38,001 nucleotides of DNA from Chrysomallon squamiferum. Taxonomy: Eukaryota > Mollusca > Gastropoda > Neomphalida > Peltospiridae. Where the stretch lies: contig CM022668.1 of assembly GCA_012295275.1 (NCBI GenBank), positions 5,032,213-5,070,213 on the forward strand, in the 5' to 3' direction. Every line of letters starts with the position of its first letter. Position 1 is the first letter of the stretch. Both the position numbers and the translations under genes were made by a program. The notes under the pieces were generated by a model. It did no database searches. It saw only the letters and a list, made by a program, of their open reading frames with translations, and was not told where the DNA came from. Below, in pieces: positions 15,030 to 38,001 of this stretch.

Positions 15030-15575
15030 GTGTGACCGAATATATATGTCTGTATGTATATGTGTGCATGTATGTGTATGTATGTATGAATGTATGTATG
15101 TATGTGTGTATGTGTTTATATGTGTATGTGTCTAAGCATTTATGTGTCTGTATGTATATATGTATATATCTATGAAGTATATATATGTATGAATGTGTCT
15201 GTGTGTATGTGTTAATGTATGTGTATATGTATGTATTTATGTATGTATATATGTATGTGTGTATGTGGTTATGTTTGTATGTGTCTAAGCATTTATGTGT
15301 CTCTGTATGTATATATGTATATATCTATGAAGTATATATATGTATGAATGTGTCTGTGTGTATGTGTTAATGTATGTGTATATGTATGTATTTATGTATG
15401 TATGTATGTATGTATGTGTGTATGTGTCTAAGCATTTATGTGTCTCTGTATGTATATATGTATATATCTATGAAAGTATATATGTATGAATATGTCTGTG
15501 TGTATGTATGTATGTGTTAATGTATGTGTATATGTATGCATTTATGTATGTATGTATATATGTATGTATCTACGG
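15030..15575. repeat. ATGT-rich tandem repeat with ~145-152-bp higher-order period
   Basis: TCTAAGCATTTATGTGTCT recurs near 15131, 15283 and 15427 within ATGT/GTAT background. The intervening blocks are almost the same, including ATATATCTATGAAGTATATA. Confidence 0.85.
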
Positions 15576-15719
15576 TTTCTTTTCTACTTCTTTGACTTCC
15601 TTACTTACTAATAGTCTCTGAGAAAAGGAGAGTCAGTTTTTAATATTAAACAAATGAGGGTTATTTATAAGGAAGAGTTATATAGATACGTACTCAGACT
15701 ATGATCATTCTATTGTCTG

Positions 15720-15758
15720 CACATAATAATAATCATAATAATAATAATAATAATAATA

Positions 15759-15793
<35 letters not shown>

Positions 15794-15800
15794 AACAAGA
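15720..15800. repeat. AAT and GAT microsatellites
   Basis: An AAT run passes into a GAT run, giving a spurious poly-Met frame. Confidence 0.95.
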
Positions 15801-16189
15801 CGAAGAAGAAGAAAAATCGAAATGTTGAATTTTAGTGATGTCTGTACAATATACTCTAAGAAAGGTCCTATGAAATATCTGTATATTGATTGTATTACTT
15901 ATCTCTCTTTATTTGTTCTCTCTTTCTTCCATGTCTATCCCTCTCTTTTCACCCGTATCTCTACATTTCGCTTTTCAGTCTTAGTTTCTCTACAATTCTG
16001 TGCCTTACTCACTCTGTTGGTGTCTCTTTTTTGGTCTCTACTGAAATACCAATATAAATAATTATATTCATTAGTTGGATTTTCTCAATTTTCGACATGT
16101 TTAATACTACTTGACAATCCTATAACAATAGCTTTCACTGCTTTATTTTAAATACTTATTTTTCTCTGAAAAATAAACATCAGTCGACC

Positions 16190-16385
16190 GTTAATCTGTG
16201 TGCAGAAAGAAGTCACGTGATAACCTTCGGTGGTTCGAACCCCACGCCGACCGCACCAACCCACACTCGTCACGTAGGCTTCGGCTTGTAATTCAGAGTT
16301 AGGGGTCACCTTGAGAGAGTGCACGATCAATTCTCCTCAGTACACTTTGTAACAGCGCGTGCATTCATCTTCGTGTTGTGTTATT
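16190..16385 (+). mobile_element. tRNA-derived SINE of a second type
   Basis: GGTGGTTCGAACCCCACGCC is a strong B-box match. It is followed by GACCGCACCAACCCACACTC and GTCACGTAGGCTTCGGCTTG. The GC-rich block stands out from its AT-rich surroundings. Confidence 0.55.
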
Positions 16386-16434
16386 AATCAAATGTCTATC
16401 CACTGATCTGAGTTATCCTGTATGTATTGCAAAC

Positions 16435-16517
16435 GATTTTTATTTGTTTTTATTTGTTTTTATATTTAATTTAATTTAATTTATTTTATTTTTAATTTTT
16501 ATTTTATTTATTAATTA

Positions 16518-16548
<31 letters not shown>

Positions 16549-16551
16549 TTT

Positions 16552-16587
<36 letters not shown>

Positions 16588-16590
16588 GTT
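16435..16590. repeat. ATTT and poly-T low-complexity tract
   Basis: ATTT-type repeats end in a long poly-T run. Confidence 0.95.
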
Positions 16591-16594
16591 TTTA

Positions 16595-16690
16595 TTGTTG
16601 TTACATGTAAAAGCATATTTTATTATATGTAAAACTGTGCCTTATTATTATTATAGATGAAATTATATTTTATTACAGCTGAATATTTAT
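16595..16690 (-). repeat. Orphan copy of the AATAAA minisatellite
   Basis: Units like GTAAAAGCATATTTTATTAT match the array after the terminal exons of C, D, E and F. I see no terminal exon directly upstream on the minus strand, so it may be a leftover from a lost gene or the tail of gene D's 3' region. Confidence 0.5.
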
Positions 16691-16699
16691 TATACTTAT

Positions 16700-16900
16700 A
16701 TGTCCGGTTTGCGAAGGAACTGGTGTTTTATAAGTTCGAATCTCTTCAGTGGCATGTGATGTTTGTGAAGGATTCTTTGGACTTCGTGTTGCTGTGTCAG
16801 TGCATTGTCTGTGTGCAGTCTAATCAGACGTACATGGGACAACAAAACATTCATTACTGTCTACATAAACACGTGAGTATAAACGCATGAAGTAATACCA
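16700..16900 (+). mobile_element. Diverged tRNA-derived SINE copy
   Basis: AAGTTCGAATCTCTTCAGTG, then CTTCGTGTTGCTGTGTCAGTG and CATTGTCTGTGTGCAGTCTA, aligns with the SINE at 8041-8265 with many substitutions. Confidence 0.6.
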
Positions 16901-17039
16901 GATTGCTTGAATGTGTGTGGGTAAATGTGTCGATCTTTCTAGCAATGATTGGAAATGAAAATTAGAAAAATAAAAGTTATTCATAATAGATCAATGTACA
17001 AATTAGCAAAAAAATAATAATAATAATAATACCATTACG

Positions 17040-17130
17040 TTACACGAAGGTATATTTTATTAAGGGAAAAGTATTTTTTACTGTTAAACTGTTACTTTTT
17101 TAAAGGTAAAAATATATTTTATTACAGTTA
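17040..17130 (-). terminator. AATAAA-bearing 3' UTR minisatellite of gene D
   Basis: Read on the minus strand, TTTTTAACTGTAATAAAATA and related units follow the gene D terminal exon, as in C, E and F. Confidence 0.5.
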
Positions 17131-17168
17131 AAAATGTAAAGTTGGAACTGTCATTTCTCTGTATTTCT

Positions 17169-17946
17169 CTATTTGTCTGGTGTATGTACGTATGTATATA
17201 TGTGAAATAAATAAAAATAAAGTACTTATTGTAGGAGCTATAATATAAAACAGAAAATAAAAAAAAATATAAAAAAAATAAATAGTACAAATATCAGAAA
17301 CAGTTTAATCAAGAAAAAATGTATTTTAATGTATTATTATATGTATATGTGTTTCTTGTATGTATGCATGTAAGTATGTATATAAAAGGTCTCTGTTATT
17401 GAATTTGAATGAGAATATTTACCAATTGTAGGAGCTTCAATATGATCAAGACAAAAAAATAATAATAATTTAATTACATTTTCCAAAGTGATTTCTATCT
17501 TGAAACTATTTTTAGTGATTACATAACTTTTGTTCAATACATTAAGGAATATGAGATATAAGCTCATGAAGTATATTCATCAAGCAAAAATGTATTTTCA
17601 TGTGTAATTATACGTATGTGTATTTAATGTATGTATGTATGTATGTGTGTATGTATGTATGTATGTATGTATGTTGGTATGTTGGTATGTTGGTATATAT
17701 GTATGTATGTATGTATGTGTGTATGTATGTATGTATGTATGTATGTTGGTATGTTGGTATGTATGTATGTATGTATGTATGTGTGTATGTATGTATGTAT
17801 GTATGTATGTTGGTATGTTGGTATGTATGTATGTATGTATGTTGGTATGTTGGTATGTATGTATGTATGTATGAATGTATGTACGTAGGTAGTTAGGTTT
17901 CTATTAAATGAATTTAAAAAAGAACAAAACCTACTTGTTGTAGGAG
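17169..17946 (-). CDS. Gene D: 3' end of a micro-exon gene, or alternative 3' end of gene E (partial)
   Basis: Minus-strand micro-exons at 17946-17935 (CTCCTACAACAA), 17434-17423 (CTCCTACAATTG) and 17237-17226 (CTCCTACAATAA) precede a terminal exon at 17176 reading ACAAATAG. In phase 1 the chain is PTT-TPTI-APTI-NK-stop. Donors are GTAGGT, GTAAAT and the weak GTACTT. No signal, adaptor or Cys exon was found before the gene E terminal exon at 19571. It may therefore be a truncated gene or a distal alternative tail for gene E transcripts. The terminal acceptor has a poor pyrimidine tract. Confidence 0.5.
17625..17890. repeat. ATGT microsatellite with embedded TGTTGGTA higher-order units
   Basis: GTAT repeats are interrupted regularly by paired TGTTGGTA motifs. 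All six frames stay open over it, producing Tyr/Val/Cys and Thr/His/Ile artefacts. Confidence 0.95.
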
Positions 17947-18139
17947 CTTCAGCTACCAAAACAAAATTAAATTTCAAATCTAATAAAGATTTTGAGCGTC
18001 ATTTGAAATACTAATGTACATTATGTATATTATTTCATATGTTAAAGTATTTGTGTGAGGAAATTAATGTATCATGCTTCAGTTTATGTATATGTGTACC
18101 TGCATATGTGTTTCTGTATGCATGTGTATATATATATAC

Positions 18140-18279
18140 ATTTATAGATAGATAGATAGATAGATAGATAGGTAGATAGATAGATAGATAGATAGGCATT
18201 TGTGAATGTATGTAATTATGTATGTATATATATTTTCGTGTGTATGGATGTATGAACGTGTGTATGTATATGTAAATTA

Positions 18280-18319
<40 letters not shown>

Positions 18320-18325
18320 GCTTAT
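18140..18325. repeat. GATA, ATGT and AAT microsatellites
   Basis: Three adjacent simple repeats. Confidence 0.95.
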
Positions 18326-19230
18326 TGGTCTTTAAATCTGCTAATTGTTTGACTGTTGTAATGAGATTGATTATCTCCACTGAACTAATTTCTGTACGGT
18401 TTGGGATGTAAGTTATAGCAATGTCAAAGTATGACAATGACCATGACAATGACTTTATTCTCATAAACTGTAGATTACAGTACAGAGAAGAATGTATTAC
18501 AGATATATAATAACAAAATTAAAATGCACATGCGTGGAAGTTTAACGTGGAGGACATTCTCTCTCAGACATAGTTCTTACTAACAAACTTAGCCGTTTTA
18601 ATATGAATATATTTTTACTGTTAAACAAATTATCATAGGAAATTAAATTTGGATGTCTGGAATACCTTTTCTCGCATTTAATAATACAGAATCATTACAT
18701 TCAAATATATAATGAAATTCATCTCAAGTTTTGTTAAGATTACAGATATGACATCTTCTGTTTTTCTAATTTCAATTCATTTTTTTTATTGTTGTTAAAT
18801 TATAATTAATACCCTTTGGAGACGTTTCAATTTGATTTTTCCATAATTGTTGAAATCGATAATCGAATATATTGGATATCGTTTCATGTAACCGTTTGAC
18901 ATTATCAAAGTTATGATATGTCCATGTATATGATAGACCAGTAATCTAAAATATTTTTTAACAAATATCAGATGTTGTAGATTTGGCAACTGTAAATAAC
19001 AAAGTAGGGTCTATAATGAGAATGGAGCAAGAAAAAGTTTTTTGATAAAGTTTCTAAAAAATTTACATTTAAAGTTTTAAATGAATTTAATTTCGGAATT
19101 TACTATTTACATTCGTAGATTAGGGATTTATATGCGACATAAAAACTTTCTTTTGACCTCCCAGTAGAGGTGTTAGACAGCGACGGCTAATTTCGATGTT
19201 ACTCTATGTAGTTGTTATACGTATGCAGGT
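18326..19230 (-). mobile_element. Possible non-LTR retrotransposon 3' fragment
   Basis: On the minus strand the segment ends in ACCAATAAGCCATTATTATT, a triplet tail as seen on some LINEs, preceded by TCATGGTCATTGTCATACTT. It differs in composition from the gene introns. I see no reverse transcriptase motif, so the class is a guess. Confidence 0.3.
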
Positions 19231-19384
19231 ATGTGTGTTTGTGTGTGTATGTTTGAACGTATGTATGTGTTTGCATCGGTTTTAGCAAATGAAAACCAAA
19301 AAATAATAACAATAATAATAACCAATAGTAGATCAAAAAGTACAACAGAAATCAATAAATTAACAAATATATTTTGCTGCAGGT

Positions 19385-19505
19385 AAAATTATATTTTATT
19401 ACAGATAAAAGTATATTTTATTACAGATAAAAGTATATTTTATTACAGGTAAAAGTATATTTTGTTTCAGATAAATTTATATTTTATTACAGGTAAAAGT
19501 TTAAG
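19385..19505 (-). terminator. AATAAA-bearing 3' UTR minisatellite of gene E
   Basis: About five ~22-base units read TATATTTTATTACAGGTAAA on the plus strand. On the minus strand they read TTTACCTGTAATAAAATATA, so most units supply an AATAAA hexamer. The array starts about 65 bases after the gene E stop codon. Confidence 0.6.
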
Positions 19506-19566
19506 GTGGAAAATGTTTTTTTTCTGTTTCGTTCTGATATTTGGTCTGTCTTCACAATTGTCTGTT

Positions 19567-33526
<13,960 letters not shown>

Positions 33527-33539
33527 CTAGAAAAGATAA

Positions 33540-33740
33540 AACATATGTGATGTTACACGTGTCAGTTATTGCTTCTCCAGAAAAGAAAAAGTCTCGTATC
33601 CTTCATGTCGTTGTACTTTAGAAACAAGATAACAAACTACACTTAAATTTTATCTGTCTTATTTTGCTTTTTTTAGTTTTTATAATAAATTGACATACAT
33701 ACATACACAGTATTCGTCTTTCCTATAGTATTACTATTAC

Positions 33741-33806
<66 letters not shown>

Positions 33807-34390
33807 TGTTGTTGTTAATATTACCATTGTAGTTGATGTTATTATAAAGTGTGTTGATGTTGGTGTAAGTGGTGATGTTTATTTTAGATACATATTATTA
33901 GTGGAATCTATCGCGACCCTCACGTGACTAGGTGAAATGTCACTGTTGTGACGTAGAATAGAAAATAGGTCATCAGAATTACAAAATATTGGATACTTAA
34001 TTTTTGTCACGTGACAGTCGCCAGGTTATGGAAATAATTAGATGGCTGTCTTCCTCTTTTTCTTTTTCTATATTGTTGTCTCACTCATCTAACACACTAA
34101 CATTAATGTTTAAATCCAGGTCCCACTGGCTCGAATTGTCACCATCTTTATTACTATTTGTCTGTTCCATCAAGTTACCGGCAGCTCACCTCTGGTTTTC
34201 ACTGTTTTATTTTATATACACATTTATCTCTAATTCCATACAAAAAAATAAAAATAAAATGTAATGCATCTTGATGAAAATACACTAATCAATAACGTGA
34301 TCATCTTCACACGAAGTAAGGTCACGTAGACTGTGTCACCTTCAGATGTTATGGTCATCGCTCTGTTTTTAAATTAATCAAATAGAGAGA
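33540..34390. other. No gene seen; ATT microsatellite at 33735-33800
   Basis: This is where the signal exon and promoter of gene E would be expected from the gene B layout. I find neither the family signal peptide nor the TATA element on either strand. The 86-codon plus-strand frame at 34004 has no splice or family support. Confidence 0.5.
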
Positions 34391-34539
34391 GAGTCTACGA
34401 AAATATGTGTTTTCTTACAATGTGTGATCTGATATTTTTTTTTTTCTATTTTAACTATATCGGAAATATTAGTTATTTTTTGTTTTAGGTTTTTATGTGC
34501 CTTGACGAAATCTAATTTTGAGCTTGATTTTCCTTTTAG

Positions 34540-34680
34540 ACTGTGAAGATCATCCAGCAGGAGATTCAGCCTGTGATACTCAACAAAACCGTAGTGACTC
34601 TGCTGGCCAAGTAACTGACAATTACACCTGCACGGATCCAAACCACGTGAGCTGCTACGATACATCTTCGTTAACTGAAT
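34540..34680 (+). pseudogene. Orphan Cys-rich exon related to gene B
   Basis: GATTTTCCTTTTAG precedes a frame (phase 1) reading D-C-EDHPAGDSA-C-DTQQNRSDSAG, then QVTDNYT-C-TDPNHVS-C-YDTSSLTE-stop. The donor TATAGTAAGT of gene B is TACGATACAT here, and the downstream acceptor CAG is CCG, so both splice sites of the last intron are gone. Reading through supplies a stop at 34678-34680. No upstream exons were found on the plus strand. Probably a dead fragment, although the frame itself is open and the domain is longer than in gene B. Confidence 0.6.
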
Positions 34681-34874
34681 GAAGAGCAGTGATGTTTCCT
34701 TTTACGTCCGCGTAACTCTCATTAACCTTGATTTATTTCCATTTTAGAACGTTCTATAGTTTCCTCTAGAAAGAAATTAAAGATGTTCATCTTTCAAGCA
34801 CGCCTGTCAATTTTCTTACTGAGGTGACTGAACTTAATGTCATACATCTATTTGCACTTTCTAATTCCACTGTC

Positions 34875-34879
<5 letters not shown>

Positions 34880-34907
<28 letters not shown>
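34880..34907. repeat. Poly-T tract
   Basis: The expanded pyrimidine tract of the former last intron of the gene B copy. Confidence 0.95.
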
Positions 34908-35042
34908 CCGACTTGGGCTAGAAGACAAACCCAAGCAGGAAAATTCATTCATGTTAATGATAATAATTCAATAAAAATATGAAAATATTATTTCTATTTA
35001 TTTTTCTATCTGATTGTATTTTTTTCTGGCCTTAATTTTTAA

Positions 35043-35044
<2 letters not shown>

Positions 35045-35092
<48 letters not shown>
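35045..35092. repeat. ATT microsatellite
   Basis: A pure ATT run matching the ATT/ATC tract at 9885-9985. Confidence 0.95.
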
Positions 35093-35095
<3 letters not shown>

Positions 35096-35609
35096 TTTCA
35101 AAGTAAGATTAAATTAGTGACAATAATTATTTTCTTAGTATTATTTGCTTGACAGTTATTTTCACAATGAAATATATATTATATTATTTGCAACTCCACC
35201 AAGAGAACTGAAGTTAGAAAATAATAATAACTGCAGCGGAGGCAGTTTAAACAAACTGGTAATGTGTATTGTAGTGTTAATTTAATTCCAAATTACTAAT
35301 GTGAGCTATTTCTGAATCGACATACCAAGGTTCCATCAGGAACAGAGGAAACAATCAGTGAGTTATAAACACGGTGACGTCAAAACTATACAAGTCTGTA
35401 TAGGACCAGTTTCTTGAGCACTAACACATAATAAATTTGTGTGATAACAAAACTGAAATCTTACAGCGTCTTACTCATTGCAAGACTCTAAGCTTGCAGT
35501 AGATTTTTCAGCTGATGTCTAAATGCAGCTCTAGAAATAAAGTAACAACTGTCAGGATGCTGCTAGGGTCTTCTCTCGCCAGATGGCGCTGTTTATCATT
35601 GTATTGTTG

Positions 35610-35840
35610 CTGTTGCCACTAATTCCACTACTACTACTACTAGTACTATCATCACTAACACCAACACCAGTGCCAACATTAGTCATACTGATACTACTAA
35701 TACCACTACAACTACTGTTACTACTACTTCTACTGCTATACTATTTATACAATTTCTATATTACTACTATATTACTACAACTGCTTCATTATTACTGCTA
35801 TAACTGAAAACACTACTACTATTGCTGCTACTACGCTACA
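35610..35840. repeat. Degenerate ACT/CTA triplet repeats
   Basis: Leu-rich open frames over this region come from ACT/CTA/ATT triplets and are not treated as a gene. Confidence 0.85.
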
Positions 35841-35974
35841 ATCATATATGTCGTAGTTTGCAGAATTTTCAGCGATTGAAAAAAACATACAGTAATGATA
35901 TCTCACGATATATTAACAATTACAGCATTCGTCAACAATTTAATAGTAATAAAAACAAATAGAATTACAGCTGA

Positions 35975-36170
35975 TGAAGGTATATTTTATTACAGGTAAA
36001 AGTAAATTTTATTACAGGTCAAGCGGAAATTTTATTACAGGTAAAAATATATTTTATTACAGGTAAAATATATATTTTATTATAAGTAAATCATTGTTTT
36101 ATTGCACGCGAAAGTATATTTTATTCCAGTTAAACATTTATTTTATTACAGTTAAAAGTATAGTTTTGTA
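35975..36170 (-). terminator. AATAAA-bearing 3' UTR minisatellite of gene F
   Basis: Eight or so units such as TATATTTTATTACAGGTAAA follow the gene F terminal exon on the minus strand, where each reads CCTGTAATAAAATATA. Confidence 0.6.
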
Positions 36171-36244
36171 CCAATACAAATATGAAATCAAAATTGTTTT
36201 TCTGTATCGAACTGTTGATTTGGTTTGTTCTCAAATGCCTGTTT

Positions 36245-37767
36245 TCATGGTGAATCTGAAGAAAGAAAAGTCATAAAAGACAACAACAACAACAACAAAA
36301 TGATAATAATAAATATATATATATATAAATAAATAAATAAATAAATAAATAAGTCGATATTTCTATCGCGATACAGATACTTGAATGATGGGCCTGTAGA
36401 TAGAACGTTGAACGTAGACAGGTATGTTTATATGTATATGTATGCATGTTTATATTTAAAGACTGTGTATATATCTGTATATTAGTACGAGAAAAGTATT
36501 TAAAAAAATAATACTTACACGTTGTAGGTTCTACAATATAAGATAGAAATAAAATACAGAAGAAATGTCTCAATTTTTGAGAAACGTTTTCAATGAATAA
36601 AATATATGTTTTGTGTTTTGCATATTATAAAGCCTATTATTTTATTTTGTCAAATGTGACTGCGATTAATCTGGTCTGTTATGCATTAGTTTATGTAGAA
36701 ATGCATCAGTGTACTTTGTATGTGCGTGAATGTATGTATGAACGTATATATGTATGAATGTATGTATGTATGTATGTATATATGTATGTATGTATGAATC
36801 TATGTATGTATTATGAATCTATGTATGTATGTATGAATGTATGTATATATGAATGTCCGTATGTATGTGTGTATGAATGTATGTATGTATGTATGTATGT
36901 ATGTATATATATGTATTATGTATGCATGTATGAATGTATGTATGTATGTATATATGCATGTATGAATATATGTATGTATGAATGTATGTATGTATATATG
37001 CATATTTATGTTCAAATACTGTGTATATATCTGCATACTAGTACGGAGAAAATTATTTCAAAACATAATACTTACTCGTCGTACCTTCTACAATATGAAA
37101 GAGAAATAAAACACATCAGAAATATGTCTAAGTTTTTAGAACGTTTTCTAATGTATAGTATGTTATGTTATTATTTTGCATATTAGAAACTCTATTATTT
37201 TATACTGTCAAATGTTAGTGCGATAAAATTGATTTATGATGCATCAGTTTATGGAAAACTGGATAAATGTACGTTTGTGTATTTCTATATATATATATAT
37301 AGGCCTATGCATTCATATTTTCTTAAATATAGTGTGTTTATCTAATTACTCGTTGTAGGTGCTACAAAATAAGATAGAAATAAAATACACCAGAAAAGTC
37401 TCAATAAGACATATTTCTAGTGTTTTGCATATTATAAACACTATTTTTTCATATTGTGAAATGTAAGTGCGATAAAATTTATTTATTTTGCATCAGTTTA
37501 TATACAAATGCATGAATGTACATTTGTATGTATGAACATTTGTTTATATGTCTGTATATATCTATGTATGTATGTATATATGTATATATGTATGTATGTA
37601 TGTATATATGTATATATGCATGTATGAATATATGTATGTATGAATGTATGTATGTATATATATATATATATGCATATTTATGTTCAAATACTGTGTATGT
37701 ATCGGCATAAGAATACAGAGAAAATTGTTTCTAAAAATAATTAATAAATACTTACGAGTTGTAGGTT
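36245..37767 (-). CDS. Gene F: 3' part of a micro-exon gene, running off the right edge (partial)
   Basis: Minus-strand micro-exons: 37767-37756 AACCTACAACTC; 37361-37350 CACCTACAACGA; 37087-37076 AAGGTACGACGA; 36530-36519 AACCTACAACGT. The terminal exon 36255-36245 reads ATTCACCATGA. All are 12 bases, phase 1. Joined they give x-PTT, PPTT, KGTT, KPTT, YSP, stop, with no frame break. Donors are GTAAGT except GTAATT at 37349. Acceptors share TATATTGTAG or a close variant. The 5' exons lie beyond 38001. The micro-exons look like tandem copies of one ancestor. Expected role: a Thr-rich tail of a secreted protein. Confidence 0.6.
36720..37015. repeat. ATGT microsatellite in gene F intron
   Basis: ATGT/GAATGTAT repeats. 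A related tract occurs at 37510-37680 and another starts at 37955, in step with the micro-exon duplications. Confidence 0.95.
37510..37680. repeat. ATGT microsatellite in gene F intron
   Basis: Second copy of the intronic ATGT tract, followed by TTTATGTTCAAATACTGTGT as in the first. Confidence 0.95.
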
Positions 37768-38001
37768 CTACAATATAAGATAGAAATAAAATACAGAAGA
37801 AATGTCTCAATTTTGAGAAACTTTTTCAATGAATAAAATATATTTGTTTGTGTTTTGCATATTATAAAGCCTATTATTTTATTTTGTCAAATGTTACTGC
37901 GATTAAACTGGTTTGTTATGCATCAGTTTATGTAGAAATGCATCAATGTGCGTTTGTGTGTGTGTGTGTATGTATGTATGAATATATGTATACATGTATG
38001 T

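Larger units (their letters stand above)
34390..36300 (+). repeat. Segmental duplication, copy 2 (3' part of gene B plus terminal exon of gene F)
   Basis: Collinear with 9120-10690, in the same orientation, with extra unique sequence inserted at about 35310-35870. The first copy ends near the Tigger insertion; this one continues into the gene F micro-exons. Confidence 0.7.

Noticed and set aside
15030-15575. Regularly spaced repeats that could suggest a CRISPR-like array
   Set aside because: The spacers are themselves repeats of ATGT type and the sequence is eukaryotic; it is a higher-order minisatellite.
17600-17977. Long overlapping open frames of Tyr/Val/Cys or Thr/His/Ile on both strands
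   Set aside because: They are translations of the ATGT microsatellite, which has no stop in several frames.
34004-34264. An 86-codon plus-strand frame with a hydrophobic segment
   Set aside because: It has no family similarity, no phase-2 donor and no TATA element at the spacing seen in A, B and C.
35975-36170. Plus-strand reading of the 22-base minisatellite as zero-length exons (TTTTATTACAG directly followed by GTAAAAG), i.e. recursive splice sites
   Set aside because: The juxtaposed acceptor and donor are striking, but the arrays always follow minus-strand terminal exons and on that strand supply AATAAA, which explains their position better.

Overview
This is eukaryotic, AT-rich, intron-dominated DNA packed with microsatellites (AAT, GATA, ATGT, GA/CT, ATTT), several minisatellites, tRNA-derived SINE copies, a decayed Tigger/pogo DNA transposon and one 200-N assembly gap. 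Nothing looks bacterial. The repeat flavour and SINE type suggest an invertebrate, perhaps a lophotrochozoan and possibly a cephalopod mollusc. That is an impression, not a proof. Almost none of the long open frames are genes; most are translated simple repeats.

The real content is a clustered family of small secreted-protein genes built largely from micro-exons of 9, 12 or 15 bases. They follow a strict phase grammar. A signal-peptide exon ends in phase 2. An adaptor exon, with an amphipathic Leu-rich segment, converts phase 2 to phase 1. A run of Thr/Pro/Ala-coding micro-exons then follows, all phase 1-1 and multiples of 3. Some genes add a cysteine-rich exon (phase 1-1) ending in Cys-Cys or Cys-Tyr. 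A terminal exon supplies a stop within about 11 bases. When exons are joined by their splice sites the frame stays open to the stop in every chain I could follow.

Layout. Gene A (minus): signal exon at 1012-1142, rest off the left edge. 1.7-3.8 kb: repeats, including a 68-bp minisatellite that resembles promoter sequence of this family; 3993-4079 is a broken signal exon. Gene B (plus, 4759-9742): signal exon, adaptor, two usable micro-exons, one duplicated micro-exon with a broken donor, Cys exon, terminal exon. Gene C (minus, 13848-10635): signal, adaptor, two micro-exons, terminal exon, tail-to-tail with B, with a Tigger element in an intron. 13.9-17.0 kb: repeats and SINEs. Gene D (minus, 17946-17169): three micro-exons and a terminal exon. 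Gene E (minus, 33526-19567): four tandem ~3.1-kb units, each with a six-Cys exon and about five micro-exons (21 micro-exons in all), ending at 19567. 34.4-36.2 kb: a segmental duplicate of the 3' part of gene B with a crippled Cys exon. Gene F (minus, from beyond the right edge to 36245): four Thr-Pro micro-exons and a terminal exon.

The inferred products are small secreted peptides (B, C) and a larger multidomain protein (E) in which cysteine-rich domains alternate with Thr-rich, probably O-glycosylated linkers. The architecture resembles in principle the micro-exon genes (MEGs) of schistosomes, but I recognise no homologous protein family. The main uncertainties are the missing signal exon of E, the gap at 32.8-33.0 kb, and the lack of transcript data.
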